From a virus: a stretch of DNA of 32,412 nucleotides. Made by a program: the position numbers and the translations under genes. How positions within the stretch are numbered: position 1 is the stretch's first letter; each line of letters starts with the position of its first letter. The notes beneath the pieces are model-generated. The model saw only the letters and a program-made list of their open reading frames with translations. It was not told where the DNA came from and ran no database searches. Below, piece by piece: positions 16,094 to 25,000 of this stretch. The stretch lies in IMG/VR virus record IMGVR_UViG_3300025141_014043, positions 1-32,412 of that record. One strand, given 5' to 3'.

Positions 16094-16723
16094 CTAAACC
16101 CTGACTATCATCATAAGATATTTTTCTTTTTTATCTTTATATCCGCATGGGCTAATTGCATATCTTCTATTAGTTCTAATCTTTTGATCCAGTAAGTTTC
16201 TCAATGCGCATGCTATCTGTTGATCTGTCGTCATTCTATTTGCTGGGTCTACAAGATGAACAGCTATCTGGGTACGTCCTGCTACTTCAATTTTATCTAT
16301 ACTTGATCTTAAGCCCGGTGATCCAGATCTAACATATCCCATAAGAGAGCTTGCAACAGCCTGAACATCATCACTTACAGTCCTACCCGGTGAGGTTGTA
16401 GCAATTCTATCTAATTCAATGGGCGGCATTTGCACCCTTTCTTTTGGCATCGCTGGTCTGGAAAAATCTACATCAGTGTCGACATTTATATTGTAGTGAC
16501 GCTGTATGTACCATGCTGACTGAGGTGTGATATCGCTTAGGAGCTGACCCTTTCGAAGGATTAGTTTTCCAAACATTGGATCTATTAGATCTGAAGATAT
16601 GGGTTCATCTGGATTGTCCATAATTGTTTGCATAATATACGCAAACTGACCCTTATTCCTAATATTAAGGACCTCTATTTCTTCGCTAATTATCTCTCTT
16701 AGCTCTTTTCTAGTGATTTTCAT
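16094..16723 (-). CDS. Unknown protein with KITRKELREIISEE leader
   Basis: This is a 209-residue protein that I do not recognise. Residues 1-16 form the charged amphipathic helix MKITRKELREIISEEI, the best copy of a motif shared with the genes at 12523 and 13668. The rest is mixed alpha/beta. Residues about 125-209 (VAVH-like strand in RTQIAVHLVDPANRM, then QIACALRNLLDQKI and a final strand KYLMMIVRV) look like a small ferredoxin-like or RNA-binding-type fold, but I see no clear motif. The ATG has AGGATAG upstream. It lies 23 bases after the polymerase gene stop. A role in the same complex as the other leader-bearing proteins is inferred from the shared helix only. Confidence 0.7.
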   Translation of the reverse strand: MKITRKELREIISEEIEVLNIRNKGQFAYIMQTIMDNPDEPISSDLIDPMFGKLILRKGQLLSDITPQSAWYIQRHYNINVDTDVDFSRPAMPKERVQMPPIELDRIATTSPGRTVSDDVQAVASSLMGYVRSGSPGLRSSIDKIEVAGRTQIAVHLVDPANRMTTDQQIACALRNLLDQKIRTNRRYAISPCGYKDKKEKYLMMIVRV

Positions 16724-16746
16724 AATCTATCCTAGAGATAAATATT

Positions 16747-17964
16747 TCACTGGCTGCTTATGATCTCAATAGAGACAGGAAAATTTCCCAGGAGTTGAGG
16801 TAGACTAATTGATTTTAAAATAAACTTTCTTAATCTATCTATATCATCATTGTTTATGTCAACTAATAGGGCATCATGTATAACGAATATAGGGCATGCG
16901 TCAATTTTCTCATCTTTCATTTGATCTATCATACTAGAAAATCCAAGAAGTGCTGCATCAGCAGCAGTTGATTGAATAAATCTGTTAACTAGTATGTGCT
17001 TAGATTCATCATCTATTTTCATAACTCTACCGTATACACTACTAATTGATCCTTCTAGCCTGACCTGTTTAGTGAGGTCTCTTTCTAGATCGGGTATTTT
17101 AAAATATCTCCTGATGGTTTGAAGTATTTTCTTAGTTAGTGATAGATCTGACTCCTTGATTGTTTCTGACATTCTCCTGGCAGACATGCCGTAAAGAGCA
17201 CTAATTGTAGCAATCTTTGCCACATCTCTTGTTACTTCACAGTTAAGAACTTCCCTTCTAATATACTCGTATACATCAGCTTCAGCCTCTCTATTTGCAA
17301 TTGAAAGTGCAACCCTCGGTTCAAGAGAAATAAAGTCAATCTGAACTATAGACCTTCCTAAGCATGCGGGCCTTAGAAGATGTCGCCTATCCTTTCTCAT
17401 TGTCAATATTGAGGGTCCTGATTTAATAGTTAGACGGCCACTGCAAGATGAAGTCTGATTATATATCGGAGCGCTAAGGAGCCCATCATCCAATGGAATA
17501 AATGTTCCCATAGATCCATTTCTCTGGCTATCATCATTCAGTATCTTTATCACTTCACCTTTATCAATTCCGCATCTTTTAAAACCCTGCAGAAACTGAC
17601 GTATTGTCACGAACTCATTTGCATAATATGAACTACCATATTTAGATAGAAGATCATCTATCTTTCTTACAAGCTGCTTTAAATGCTTATTTAGAGATGT
17701 CGACCCTAGTGAGTAGATGATAGGAACACCAGCCACCCCAGATGGCCTCAATACTGACCACATGTTGGCGTGAGAATCTGATGGCATTGTGCTTATCTCC
17801 ACTCCAGTTGCATTACACAGTGCCTCTATACTTCTAGGGTGAGATTCTGATAATCCTAGAAGCCAGTATGTGTCAGGTACAGATCTAATCCAGGAAAACT
17901 CTCCCTCTCTAAATGAAAGATGAAGGTCAGACCCGAGTACATCTTTGTGTATACAGAATGCCAT
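16747..17964 (-). CDS. Family A DNA polymerase, polymerase domain only
   Basis: This 405-residue protein covers just the Klenow polymerase region; there is no 3'-5' exonuclease domain. NQTSSCSGRL (169-178) matches the TGRLSS motif. Motif A is QIDFISLEPRVAL (208-220), with Asp210 and steric-gate Glu215. Motif B is TRDVAKIATISALYG (245-259), with Arg246, Lys250 and Tyr258. FIQSTAADAALL and motif C VIHDALLVD (361-369) follow, with His363 and Asp364. Spacing of these agrees with E. coli Pol I. Aligned without gaps, the Pol I F762 position is Ile254, the next residue is Ser in place of Gly, and the E883 position is Ala365. It should be the phage replicative polymerase, needing a separate proofreading nuclease. 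The ATG has no good SD nearby; AGAGG lies about 19 bases upstream, and no other standard start precedes it in frame. Confidence 0.88.
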   Translation of the reverse strand: MAFCIHKDVLGSDLHLSFREGEFSWIRSVPDTYWLLGLSESHPRSIEALCNATGVEISTMPSDSHANMWSVLRPSGVAGVPIIYSLGSTSLNKHLKQLVRKIDDLLSKYGSSYYANEFVTIRQFLQGFKRCGIDKGEVIKILNDDSQRNGSMGTFIPLDDGLLSAPIYNQTSSCSGRLTIKSGPSILTMRKDRRHLLRPACLGRSIVQIDFISLEPRVALSIANREAEADVYEYIRREVLNCEVTRDVAKIATISALYGMSARRMSETIKESDLSLTKKILQTIRRYFKIPDLERDLTKQVRLEGSISSVYGRVMKIDDESKHILVNRFIQSTAADAALLGFSSMIDQMKDEKIDACPIFVIHDALLVDINNDDIDRLRKFILKSISLPQLLGNFPVSIEIISSQ

Positions 17965-17990
17965 TAAATTTAATTTTAATGCCTCTTTAC

Positions 17991-18004
17991 AGTCTGTACA
18001 GACT
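17991..18004. promoter_or_regulatory. Perfect 14-bp palindrome upstream of the polymerase gene
   Basis: AGTCTGTACAGACT is its own reverse complement and sits in the 47-base gap between the 1252-residue hub-like gene (stop at 18012) and the polymerase ATG. It has no loop and no T tract on the minus strand, so a dimeric protein-binding site is more likely than a terminator. Its place at the border between tail and replication genes is suggestive. Confidence 0.45.
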
Positions 18005-18011
18005 ATTGTTA

Positions 18012-21000
18012 TCAGCGATTTCTAAATGCCTGCCAGCGCGACTGTGTCGGTTCAGTCTGCCCTTCAGTAGGTGTATCTGCTATCTCTACACCTGACCCAC
18101 CCCACGTTGTAGTTTTGGATAGATCATTAAGATCGACTAGCGTTGATATCATATTTGCCCTAATTGATTCAACTGTTGCATTTGCACCTGCAGGATAGAA
18201 GCTCACTGCTGTCTCAAAGCTTCCGGGACCTAGTGTGTGTGTTACATCTCTTACAGTAAAGATATTATCTGCAGTCGTGCCTGTCTTTAGGTCAAGATAA
18301 AATTGCTGACCGTAATGAAACATTGGATTTCCCAACCCAACAGCCTTTGCAGTAACAGGAACGACTGTGACTTCCTCTAGGCCTGTGTTAGACCCTTGAT
18401 CTGTCTGGGGATCGCTTCTATCTCTGAATGTTTCAGACAGGAGTGCATCAAAAAGTGCACCACTTGACATGCCTGATATGCTGACGTCTTTGAACGGACT
18501 GAACGCTGTTCCAAATTGAACTGTGGGAAGTTTTGACTTAATATACTCGTGAACGCTGTCTCTCTCCATAGCAGCAGCCAGGAATGAAAGACTATCTGAT
18601 GGATTACCAGCGCTGCTGCGGTTTGTCTGCTCTCGGACGACTCGGTCACCATCATCGTTCACTGCCTCTCTAGCACTTGCAAGTGCTTCTACAATTCCCC
18701 CCCTTCCTCCGAATGATTCGTTTCTTTGGTTGAATATCGCTGGCACACTTCCAGCAGTAAGTGAGTCTAATATAAGCTGATTTCCAGGATGTGCAGATGC
18801 ATTTGAATCAGATACATGTATTCTCAAGATTGTTTTTGATCTGTCTTTTTTTGAAGAGCCATTTATTCCATCTGGAAAGGTCAGTGCAGGAACAGATTCA
18901 AATACAAATTTCAGCCTTGGTATCTTAAATTTTGGAACCACGAGGCCTAGCTCATACATTCTTCTTGATACTTCATCCCTAATGTTAAAGCTTGACCTAA
19001 GACTATCCACTTGCGAAGTTGTACCGGACCCTGATTCAGCTTGTTGCTCAACAATCTCCTGTATTTCAGCATTTCTCTGGTGAAGGTCCAAAAATCCATA
19101 CGCCTGATGTGCACCGTTCCCAACGTGCTGTGATACAAATCTCTGAATTTTATTTGTTGATATGTTCGGATTTCTACGAATTGCATCAGTAATTTGATTT
19201 AATAGATTTGAAAATCTAATTGGAAAGTAAGCGACTGGTTCTCCAGCTAGCGCACCTGCACACTCATTAAAGCTATAGAAGAATATCTGTACCTCGTCGT
19301 ACCTTCCGGTCGAAGCTAGCGGTGCTCCAATAAGCCTTGTCACAACCTTCCCTAGAGAGACCCAGTCACCGGTACCAGGACCCGTATACTCTCTCTCCTG
19401 CGGGACTTCATTGCCGTCCTCATCGACAGGTTGAGGATCATTAATTCCGTATCCAGACCCTCCATTTCCGTCTGTTGGGCGTGCAGCAAGACTTGCAAAT
19501 AGAAGAGAATTTCTCCACGTCACGTCGGGTTCGATGACTGAGGTATTTCCAATTGGAAGATCTCTAATAAAGTAGTCATCTCCGCCTCGAACTCTGGGAT
19601 TTAAGTTATCAAGAATTGACGCCATTTGAGATGCAACTGATCTTTTTGGAACTATTGAAGCTCCACGCTCATGCCCTTCAATATTTTCTACAGCATTTTG
19701 AATTTGACCAATTGCCTCTGAAATACTGCGCCCGCACTGTGCTCCAGATAGCAGCTTTTGCTTTAAGCCCCTAAGTGAATCGTATACACCCCTCGTAATA
19801 AGTGTTCCAGTACCACCTGAATCTTCTGATGATACATACTGAATATCTCTTATTTCTTCTGTTACACCAAACTCACTTGAGATCTGTCTCAAGAGCATTG
19901 TTCTAATTTCTCTAATTAGTGAATTAACTAGTGTTGTGTGAACATATGATCCAGTGCAGGCATGTGTAGTCTTAGAGTCCTCTCCGCCGGTGGCTGCCAT
20001 CTCAAGTGTAATTTTGATCTGACCTGAGCTGTCCATGTTGTAGTTTCCCTTAATTAGCCTGTATTTTGATGTGTTTCTTAGTGAATTTAAAAATATTCCC
20101 CAAGGGCTTCCAATCGCAGGATCTGAATTTGGATGAGACCAGCCAAATTCTAAAATTGCAGATACGTTTCCAAATGATGCAGGAGCTATAAAGTGTGAAA
20201 CTTCTGCAAGCCTGCTTCTATCGTGAAGTGTAAAGTCGACTGTAGCCTTTTTAAATCCAATCAATCCATAGCCCGACTGATACTCTTTTACAGTGACGCT
20301 GTCAAGTGACATAAAAGGTTGTGTAGGGTCCAGGATTCTTCTACCGGAAGTTTCCTTGTTTATGTCCATGTTTACAAGAGTCTGAGGCGAGGTAAATACT
20401 TCCATGCCTGCTCTGCTTATTGATGATGTATTGAGATCTTCTTCTTCTTCATCACCAAAGATCCCACTTCTTGTTGTTCTTGTAAGACCGGGAATTTTTA
20501 GGCTAATTGAGCTATCAAAGTCGTCGGGAAGAGAATTTATCATCTCGTAATCAACATGTTGAACGTTGATCTTTCCGTTATTTAAAAATGATATTAAATT
20601 TCCTCTTGTGTTACCGTTCGAATCAACTGGCGGTGTATTTACAATAAAGCTAAGATTTAAATAGGGTGCACAAAGTGACATTTCTGTTGTCGGAGGACCA
20701 GAGCAAAAAAGAGCTGCCTGTCCGACATGCCTCATTGCAGGACTAAATGCAATATTTGGCATCACAATTACAGACAACCCGGGTGCGGACTGGCTGTTAG
20801 GGTTTTCTGGATCGCCATTTATGGTAAATGTTTCTGATATATCCTGAATTTGATTTGAATAGTTGCTAGGTAGACCATGCATGCGCTCGATTCCATCTGC
20901 TAGACCACTGAGCACGTCACATCCGATAGATATCTTATCTTCATCTGTTAGTTCCGCGGAGGTTCCAAAGTCTTCTATTTGCTGCATCGTGACACCCACA

Positions 21001-21770
21001 AGACCAGACGCTGTTGCACCACTTGAAGTGTTTACATCGTTGTCGACAAAAATTACCGATGCATACACTTCATCTGCTGGAGTGATGCCCTCGCCCAGCC
21101 CTCTATGCCCAGAGGTAATAAACCCACGACCCTCTGGGAGCCGAACTCTTAACTGTAACCCTTCAATGATTTGCTGATTTCCAAGCTCCCTGACCCTCTC
21201 CGAAAGAATCATAATGTGGTCAGCCCACAGATCTATATCTCTTACACTTGGTTGAAAAAATACACTTAGAAGCGATCTATTTAAAGATAGAGGACTTGAT
21301 GTATCTTCTCGACCAGAATCCATCATATTTCCCAGATGGACACCCGGTGCGACGTTATTTATATAGCCGACACCAGGCATGATGACACTCATTCCATGAT
21401 CATCATATGAGGGTTGAACTGAACCGAGTTCAACTCCAGATGCAGCCTCTGGCTCAAAGTAAACGGTTACAAGCCTGCCAAGGTCTTCTTCATTTGAAGA
21501 GCTTCCTTTGTATGCAGATAGAAATTGTGCAAAGTCATATGTAAACATTCCACCATTTGACATGTCAAGAAATAGTTCAAATAACTGCTGCAGCTCTCTC
21601 TCTGATGACACTAGTGTATCCTTTAGAAACATTGCTGCAAGCTTTCCAAAGAATCCTGGTGTGTTTACAGGTGCAGCCTCTTGAACAGGTTCGAATATTG
21701 CATTATTGTATGAGTAATACTTAAGCAGCTCCTGCATAGCTAGAAAAGATGTATTTGGATATTTAGGCAA
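18012..21770 (-). CDS. Very large baseplate hub-like tail protein
   Basis: This 1252-residue protein has no enzyme motif. About residue 498 begins GYGLIGFKKATVDFTLHDRS followed by a strand pair ending in LEFGWSHP. Near the C-terminus (about 1160-1210) is FHYGQQFYLDLKTGTTADNI, then FTVRDVTHTLGPGSFET. These segments resemble parts of baseplate hub proteins of the gp27/GpD fold, but that is pattern memory and was not checked. It is far longer than T4 gp27 (about 390 residues), so it probably carries extra domains or combines several hub functions. The start is TTG: an in-frame TAG lies nine bases upstream and GAGTG precedes the codon. The alternative is ATG at residue 12 (21737), which has no SD. 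The neighbouring LysM-like gene ends nine bases before it. Confidence 0.7.
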   Translation of the reverse strand: MPKYPNTSFLAMQELLKYYSYNNAIFEPVQEAAPVNTPGFFGKLAAMFLKDTLVSSERELQQLFELFLDMSNGGMFTYDFAQFLSAYKGSSSNEEDLGRLVTVYFEPEAASGVELGSVQPSYDDHGMSVIMPGVGYINNVAPGVHLGNMMDSGREDTSSPLSLNRSLLSVFFQPSVRDIDLWADHIMILSERVRELGNQQIIEGLQLRVRLPEGRGFITSGHRGLGEGITPADEVYASVIFVDNDVNTSSGATASGLVGVTMQQIEDFGTSAELTDEDKISIGCDVLSGLADGIERMHGLPSNYSNQIQDISETFTINGDPENPNSQSAPGLSVIVMPNIAFSPAMRHVGQAALFCSGPPTTEMSLCAPYLNLSFIVNTPPVDSNGNTRGNLISFLNNGKINVQHVDYEMINSLPDDFDSSISLKIPGLTRTTRSGIFGDEEEEDLNTSSISRAGMEVFTSPQTLVNMDINKETSGRRILDPTQPFMSLDSVTVKEYQSGYGLIGFKKATVDFTLHDRSRLAEVSHFIAPASFGNVSAILEFGWSHPNSDPAIGSPWGIFLNSLRNTSKYRLIKGNYNMDSSGQIKITLEMAATGGEDSKTTHACTGSYVHTTLVNSLIREIRTMLLRQISSEFGVTEEIRDIQYVSSEDSGGTGTLITRGVYDSLRGLKQKLLSGAQCGRSISEAIGQIQNAVENIEGHERGASIVPKRSVASQMASILDNLNPRVRGGDDYFIRDLPIGNTSVIEPDVTWRNSLLFASLAARPTDGNGGSGYGINDPQPVDEDGNEVPQEREYTGPGTGDWVSLGKVVTRLIGAPLASTGRYDEVQIFFYSFNECAGALAGEPVAYFPIRFSNLLNQITDAIRRNPNISTNKIQRFVSQHVGNGAHQAYGFLDLHQRNAEIQEIVEQQAESGSGTTSQVDSLRSSFNIRDEVSRRMYELGLVVPKFKIPRLKFVFESVPALTFPDGINGSSKKDRSKTILRIHVSDSNASAHPGNQLILDSLTAGSVPAIFNQRNESFGGRGGIVEALASAREAVNDDGDRVVREQTNRSSAGNPSDSLSFLAAAMERDSVHEYIKSKLPTVQFGTAFSPFKDVSISGMSSGALFDALLSETFRDRSDPQTDQGSNTGLEEVTVVPVTAKAVGLGNPMFHYGQQFYLDLKTGTTADNIFTVRDVTHTLGPGSFETAVSFYPAGANATVESIRANMISTLVDLNDLSKTTTWGGSGVEIADTPTEGQTEPTQSRWQAFRNR

Positions 21771-21779
21771 GTCGTCACT

Positions 21780-22076
21780 CTACCCTATAAATCTCATAGC
21801 ATCACCCGGTGAATCAGGTATCAAGAGAATAGTTCCAGCTGGAACTTGCAATCCCCACCCAATTCCAGAAGCAGCTGCTATAATCCACCAAAGACTTGGG
21901 CTTCCATATCTTTGACCAGCAATTATATCAAGCCTCTGGCTCTGTTTTAAGAGAACAGATGTCGTCTTAATTTTACCTGTTTGGACTGCATTTCTTATAT
22001 TTGCTGAAGTTTGGGTAGTTGCTATTCCCCTGCCCCCGTCAATTGTGCTGATTCCTGAATATCTACCTGTAGCCAT
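21780..22076 (-). CDS. LysM-like small baseplate protein
   Basis: This 98-residue protein has one LysM-like domain at about 48-88: QRLDIIAGQRYGSPSLWWII, then a short loop and LQVPAGTILLIP. This is the layout of LysM modules in tail proteins such as T4 gp53 and the P2 gpX group, which sit at the baseplate and hub. The N-terminal 45 residues are Gly/Thr-rich and probably extended. The ATG has AGGTGA seven bases upstream, and the gap to the previous gene is only eight bases. Structural rather than lytic use is favoured because both neighbours are large tail proteins and there is no catalytic domain. Confidence 0.8.
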   Translation of the reverse strand: MATGRYSGISTIDGGRGIATTQTSANIRNAVQTGKIKTTSVLLKQSQRLDIIAGQRYGSPSLWWIIAAASGIGWGLQVPAGTILLIPDSPGDAMRFIG

Positions 22077-22084
22077 GTTTTCAC

Positions 22085-25000
22085 CTAGTCATTTTTAAAT
22101 GTCTTTCTATGCTCAAAGTCATAAGTCTCTCTTGAAGACTGTCCGCCATCATCATAGGGGTCTCCTGCGACTGTTCTAGATAGATTGCCAACATTATATA
22201 TTGGTGCCCTGTTGAACCCTTCGCTGTCTAGCCCAGGTGGGATGTCGTGAATCGGTGTGAATCCAACATTTACCTTACAAAATATCGGTGCACGAGATCC
22301 CCAGTCTGTCTCCCACGTTGTGTTCTCACTTATCCAGTCAAACTTAAGAGAGGTCATAACACCAGCCAGTCCGCGTCCCCTAGTGCTCTCAAACCCTCTT
22401 GTTATTGAGTTTGTGTCTGACCCTAGAAACTTTCTAGACTCTGATAGCAGTAAGCCCAATGAGCTTGCGTCTATGCCGGCCATAGATGCACCTGCATTTG
22501 CTGCATCCTGTAAGACTGCTTTTGCAAATCCAAAAGGATTTAGAACGGGCATCATGACCCTTGCAAAAGAATCAGCTGGATCGTGATGAATGTCTGAGTG
22601 TGTGACCCTCATTGTTGCGCCAAAAAACCCGGTCGGAACATTATAGTCTATAATTTTTACTTTATACAGTGTTCCATGGCCCGATGGGCTTACTCTGTCT
22701 ACAACTATTCCCTTTACAGGCCTATTAAATCTAATCTTCTTTGGAGGTGAGAAGGATTCACCATCTTTTCCCACAACCTCGTATGATCTTGCCATACTTG
22801 GTTTAATGAAGACCTTCTTTCCAAACATCGCTGTCTTGCCTCTTGAGACATATCCTATTTTATTGTCTGTTATTTTAGACTGAAGTGCTGCAGAGGCATT
22901 TGCAGACTTGTTTCCTTTTGTCGCTACTGTTTCTGATGGGTCTGAATCGGGATCTATATACTGTCTAGTAACCAATTGAAGAATTGGGTTTGCAAATCCA
23001 TTCTTTAGCATCTTTGAGGCACCAGCCTCTATTGCTGAAAGCGCACCGGGAACACCTCCAAAGCCAACATTTCCAAAGAGCCCCCCTCCCTGAAGAAGGT
23101 CCATTGGACTTCCAAATACAACTAGAAAAGCCTGAAGAAAGAACTCATCTAGGCTGAATCCTAAAAGACCGCCCAGACTTCCCATGCTTGGCAATGCTCC
23201 AAAAAGTCCTTTTTTAGGTGGCTTTAGATCAGCATCTTTCTCGCCAGCGCCGAAGATTCTACCTAAGTTGAATTTTGAATAATTTCCCTTTATGACATCG
23301 CCAATCCTAAGCCTAATCAGAGGAGATGACCCTATAATCTGGCTAAAGGGTTGAATAAATTTTGCATCACCATCTCCAGATGATACAAAGTCTCCCTTTG
23401 TCCATTGAGGATAGACCATCGTAGTTAATTTATTTATCTTAAACCACATCTCATCAAAGTCTTCAGGGGATGTAGCAGCTATTGTAAATGAAAATCCAAT
23501 GTCTCTCTTTGTATCAGAGTATGTCTGGACTGCATCTAGTCTTCCGTATCCCTTTGATTCACTAAAGTTTGCAGTATATCCGTCTGATAGTGTGTCTAGG
23601 AATGCATGAAATGAAATTATTTCATTAGTTCGGATATCGTGAAAGTAAAATGGAACGTACTCTGAGTCGAGAATATCCTCTAGCCTCTTCACAACTGACC
23701 CTGGAATTCTTCCGCCTTCGCTAATTGAGGCTCCTGTGTATATCTTGTCTCCCATTGTAGACGCTAAAAGTCTTCCTGGATTCGAATCAGTTGAACTCAT
23801 ACCCAGCCTGCTTACAGCTCTAAGAACACCTACAGGAAGCACGTATGCTGAGGGTGTAGCTGATGTTCTCATAGACAGTGCAGATGCATTGTGACCATCT
23901 GATGTTCTGCTTTTTGAAACTCTTGTTGCAGGTCCATCTGGTAATTCATCAACATCCCAGCCGCCTTTTGTCTTTAAAAATCCAAAGTCTCCAGAGGCTG
24001 CGGTGTCTAATCCAAGTTTGATATCACCAATTATTGCTAGAGTGTTTAATATTCCGACAATTCTAGACTCGCCTATCTTCTTAATATTTTTTAGAGAGTC
24101 GCTCATCTCATTTTCACTTGTCTGTTCAGAAAATGCTGATGAAAGTGTGTGAACAGAGAGAATTATGGACCTTGCAAGAACTAAACTAAATCCCGGAGAC
24201 GTCTTAACAATCTTGCTCTTTTTTATCTTTGAGTTGTTAATTCCGCCGTAGTTTATTGACGATAGGTTTCCGTCAAGATTGAACATAAGTCTTGCGCCCT
24301 CATTGACACAATTTTCATATGAATCCTTTGTTGGGACTAGGATTGTGTTCATTATAATTGACATTGAAGATTCAATGTAGTGGGCGTTCTCACCCATCTT
24401 AAATGGACCCCTTGCTGTATCAACTCTTGAATTAGGGCCTCCTGAAACATCTATGATTGTGTTCTTAAACGTGTCAATTGCCTTAAGGGCTGATTTTATG
24501 GCAACTATCGCACGAGACTTAAGCATCTTGGTATTATTAGAGTCAAACTGCATCCCTCTTTCTGGGCTATTCATAGATCCAAATGACAGTGAAGACTCTG
24601 TCGGTGTCAGTGTAACAAAATCGCCCCTTCCTGCTCGAAGAGATTCTGGCTCCTCTCCACCTGTGTTTGGAAATCCCTCTGCATTTCTCGACCTAAGATC
24701 TTCTTGTGATATTCTGGTGATCTCACCATCTTGGCCTATCGCAACAGACAAAAGAGACTCACCTATCCTCGATATGCTATCTAGAGATGTTTTGTAGCTC
24801 TCTTTGTCATACTTTCCGAACTCCCGATGTACGCCAAGTGTGGGCTCACTTTCAAGCTGCTCATCAACCTTTCCCCGCTCAACAAAGGCATCTCCAGAAG
24901 TATCTCCTGCAGGTGAGAATCTATTGTTATTTCTGAGTATTTCAACTGATGAATTTATGAGACGCTTCTGTTTTATTCCCGATGGGGTGTCTGGGTATTC

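Noticed and set aside
21356-21363. TATAAATA on the minus strand, the T4 late-promoter sequence
   Set aside because: It is inside the 1252-residue coding region about 400 bases after its start, no such sequence was noticed in the gaps before late genes, and one 8-base match in 32 kb of AT-rich DNA is expected by chance.
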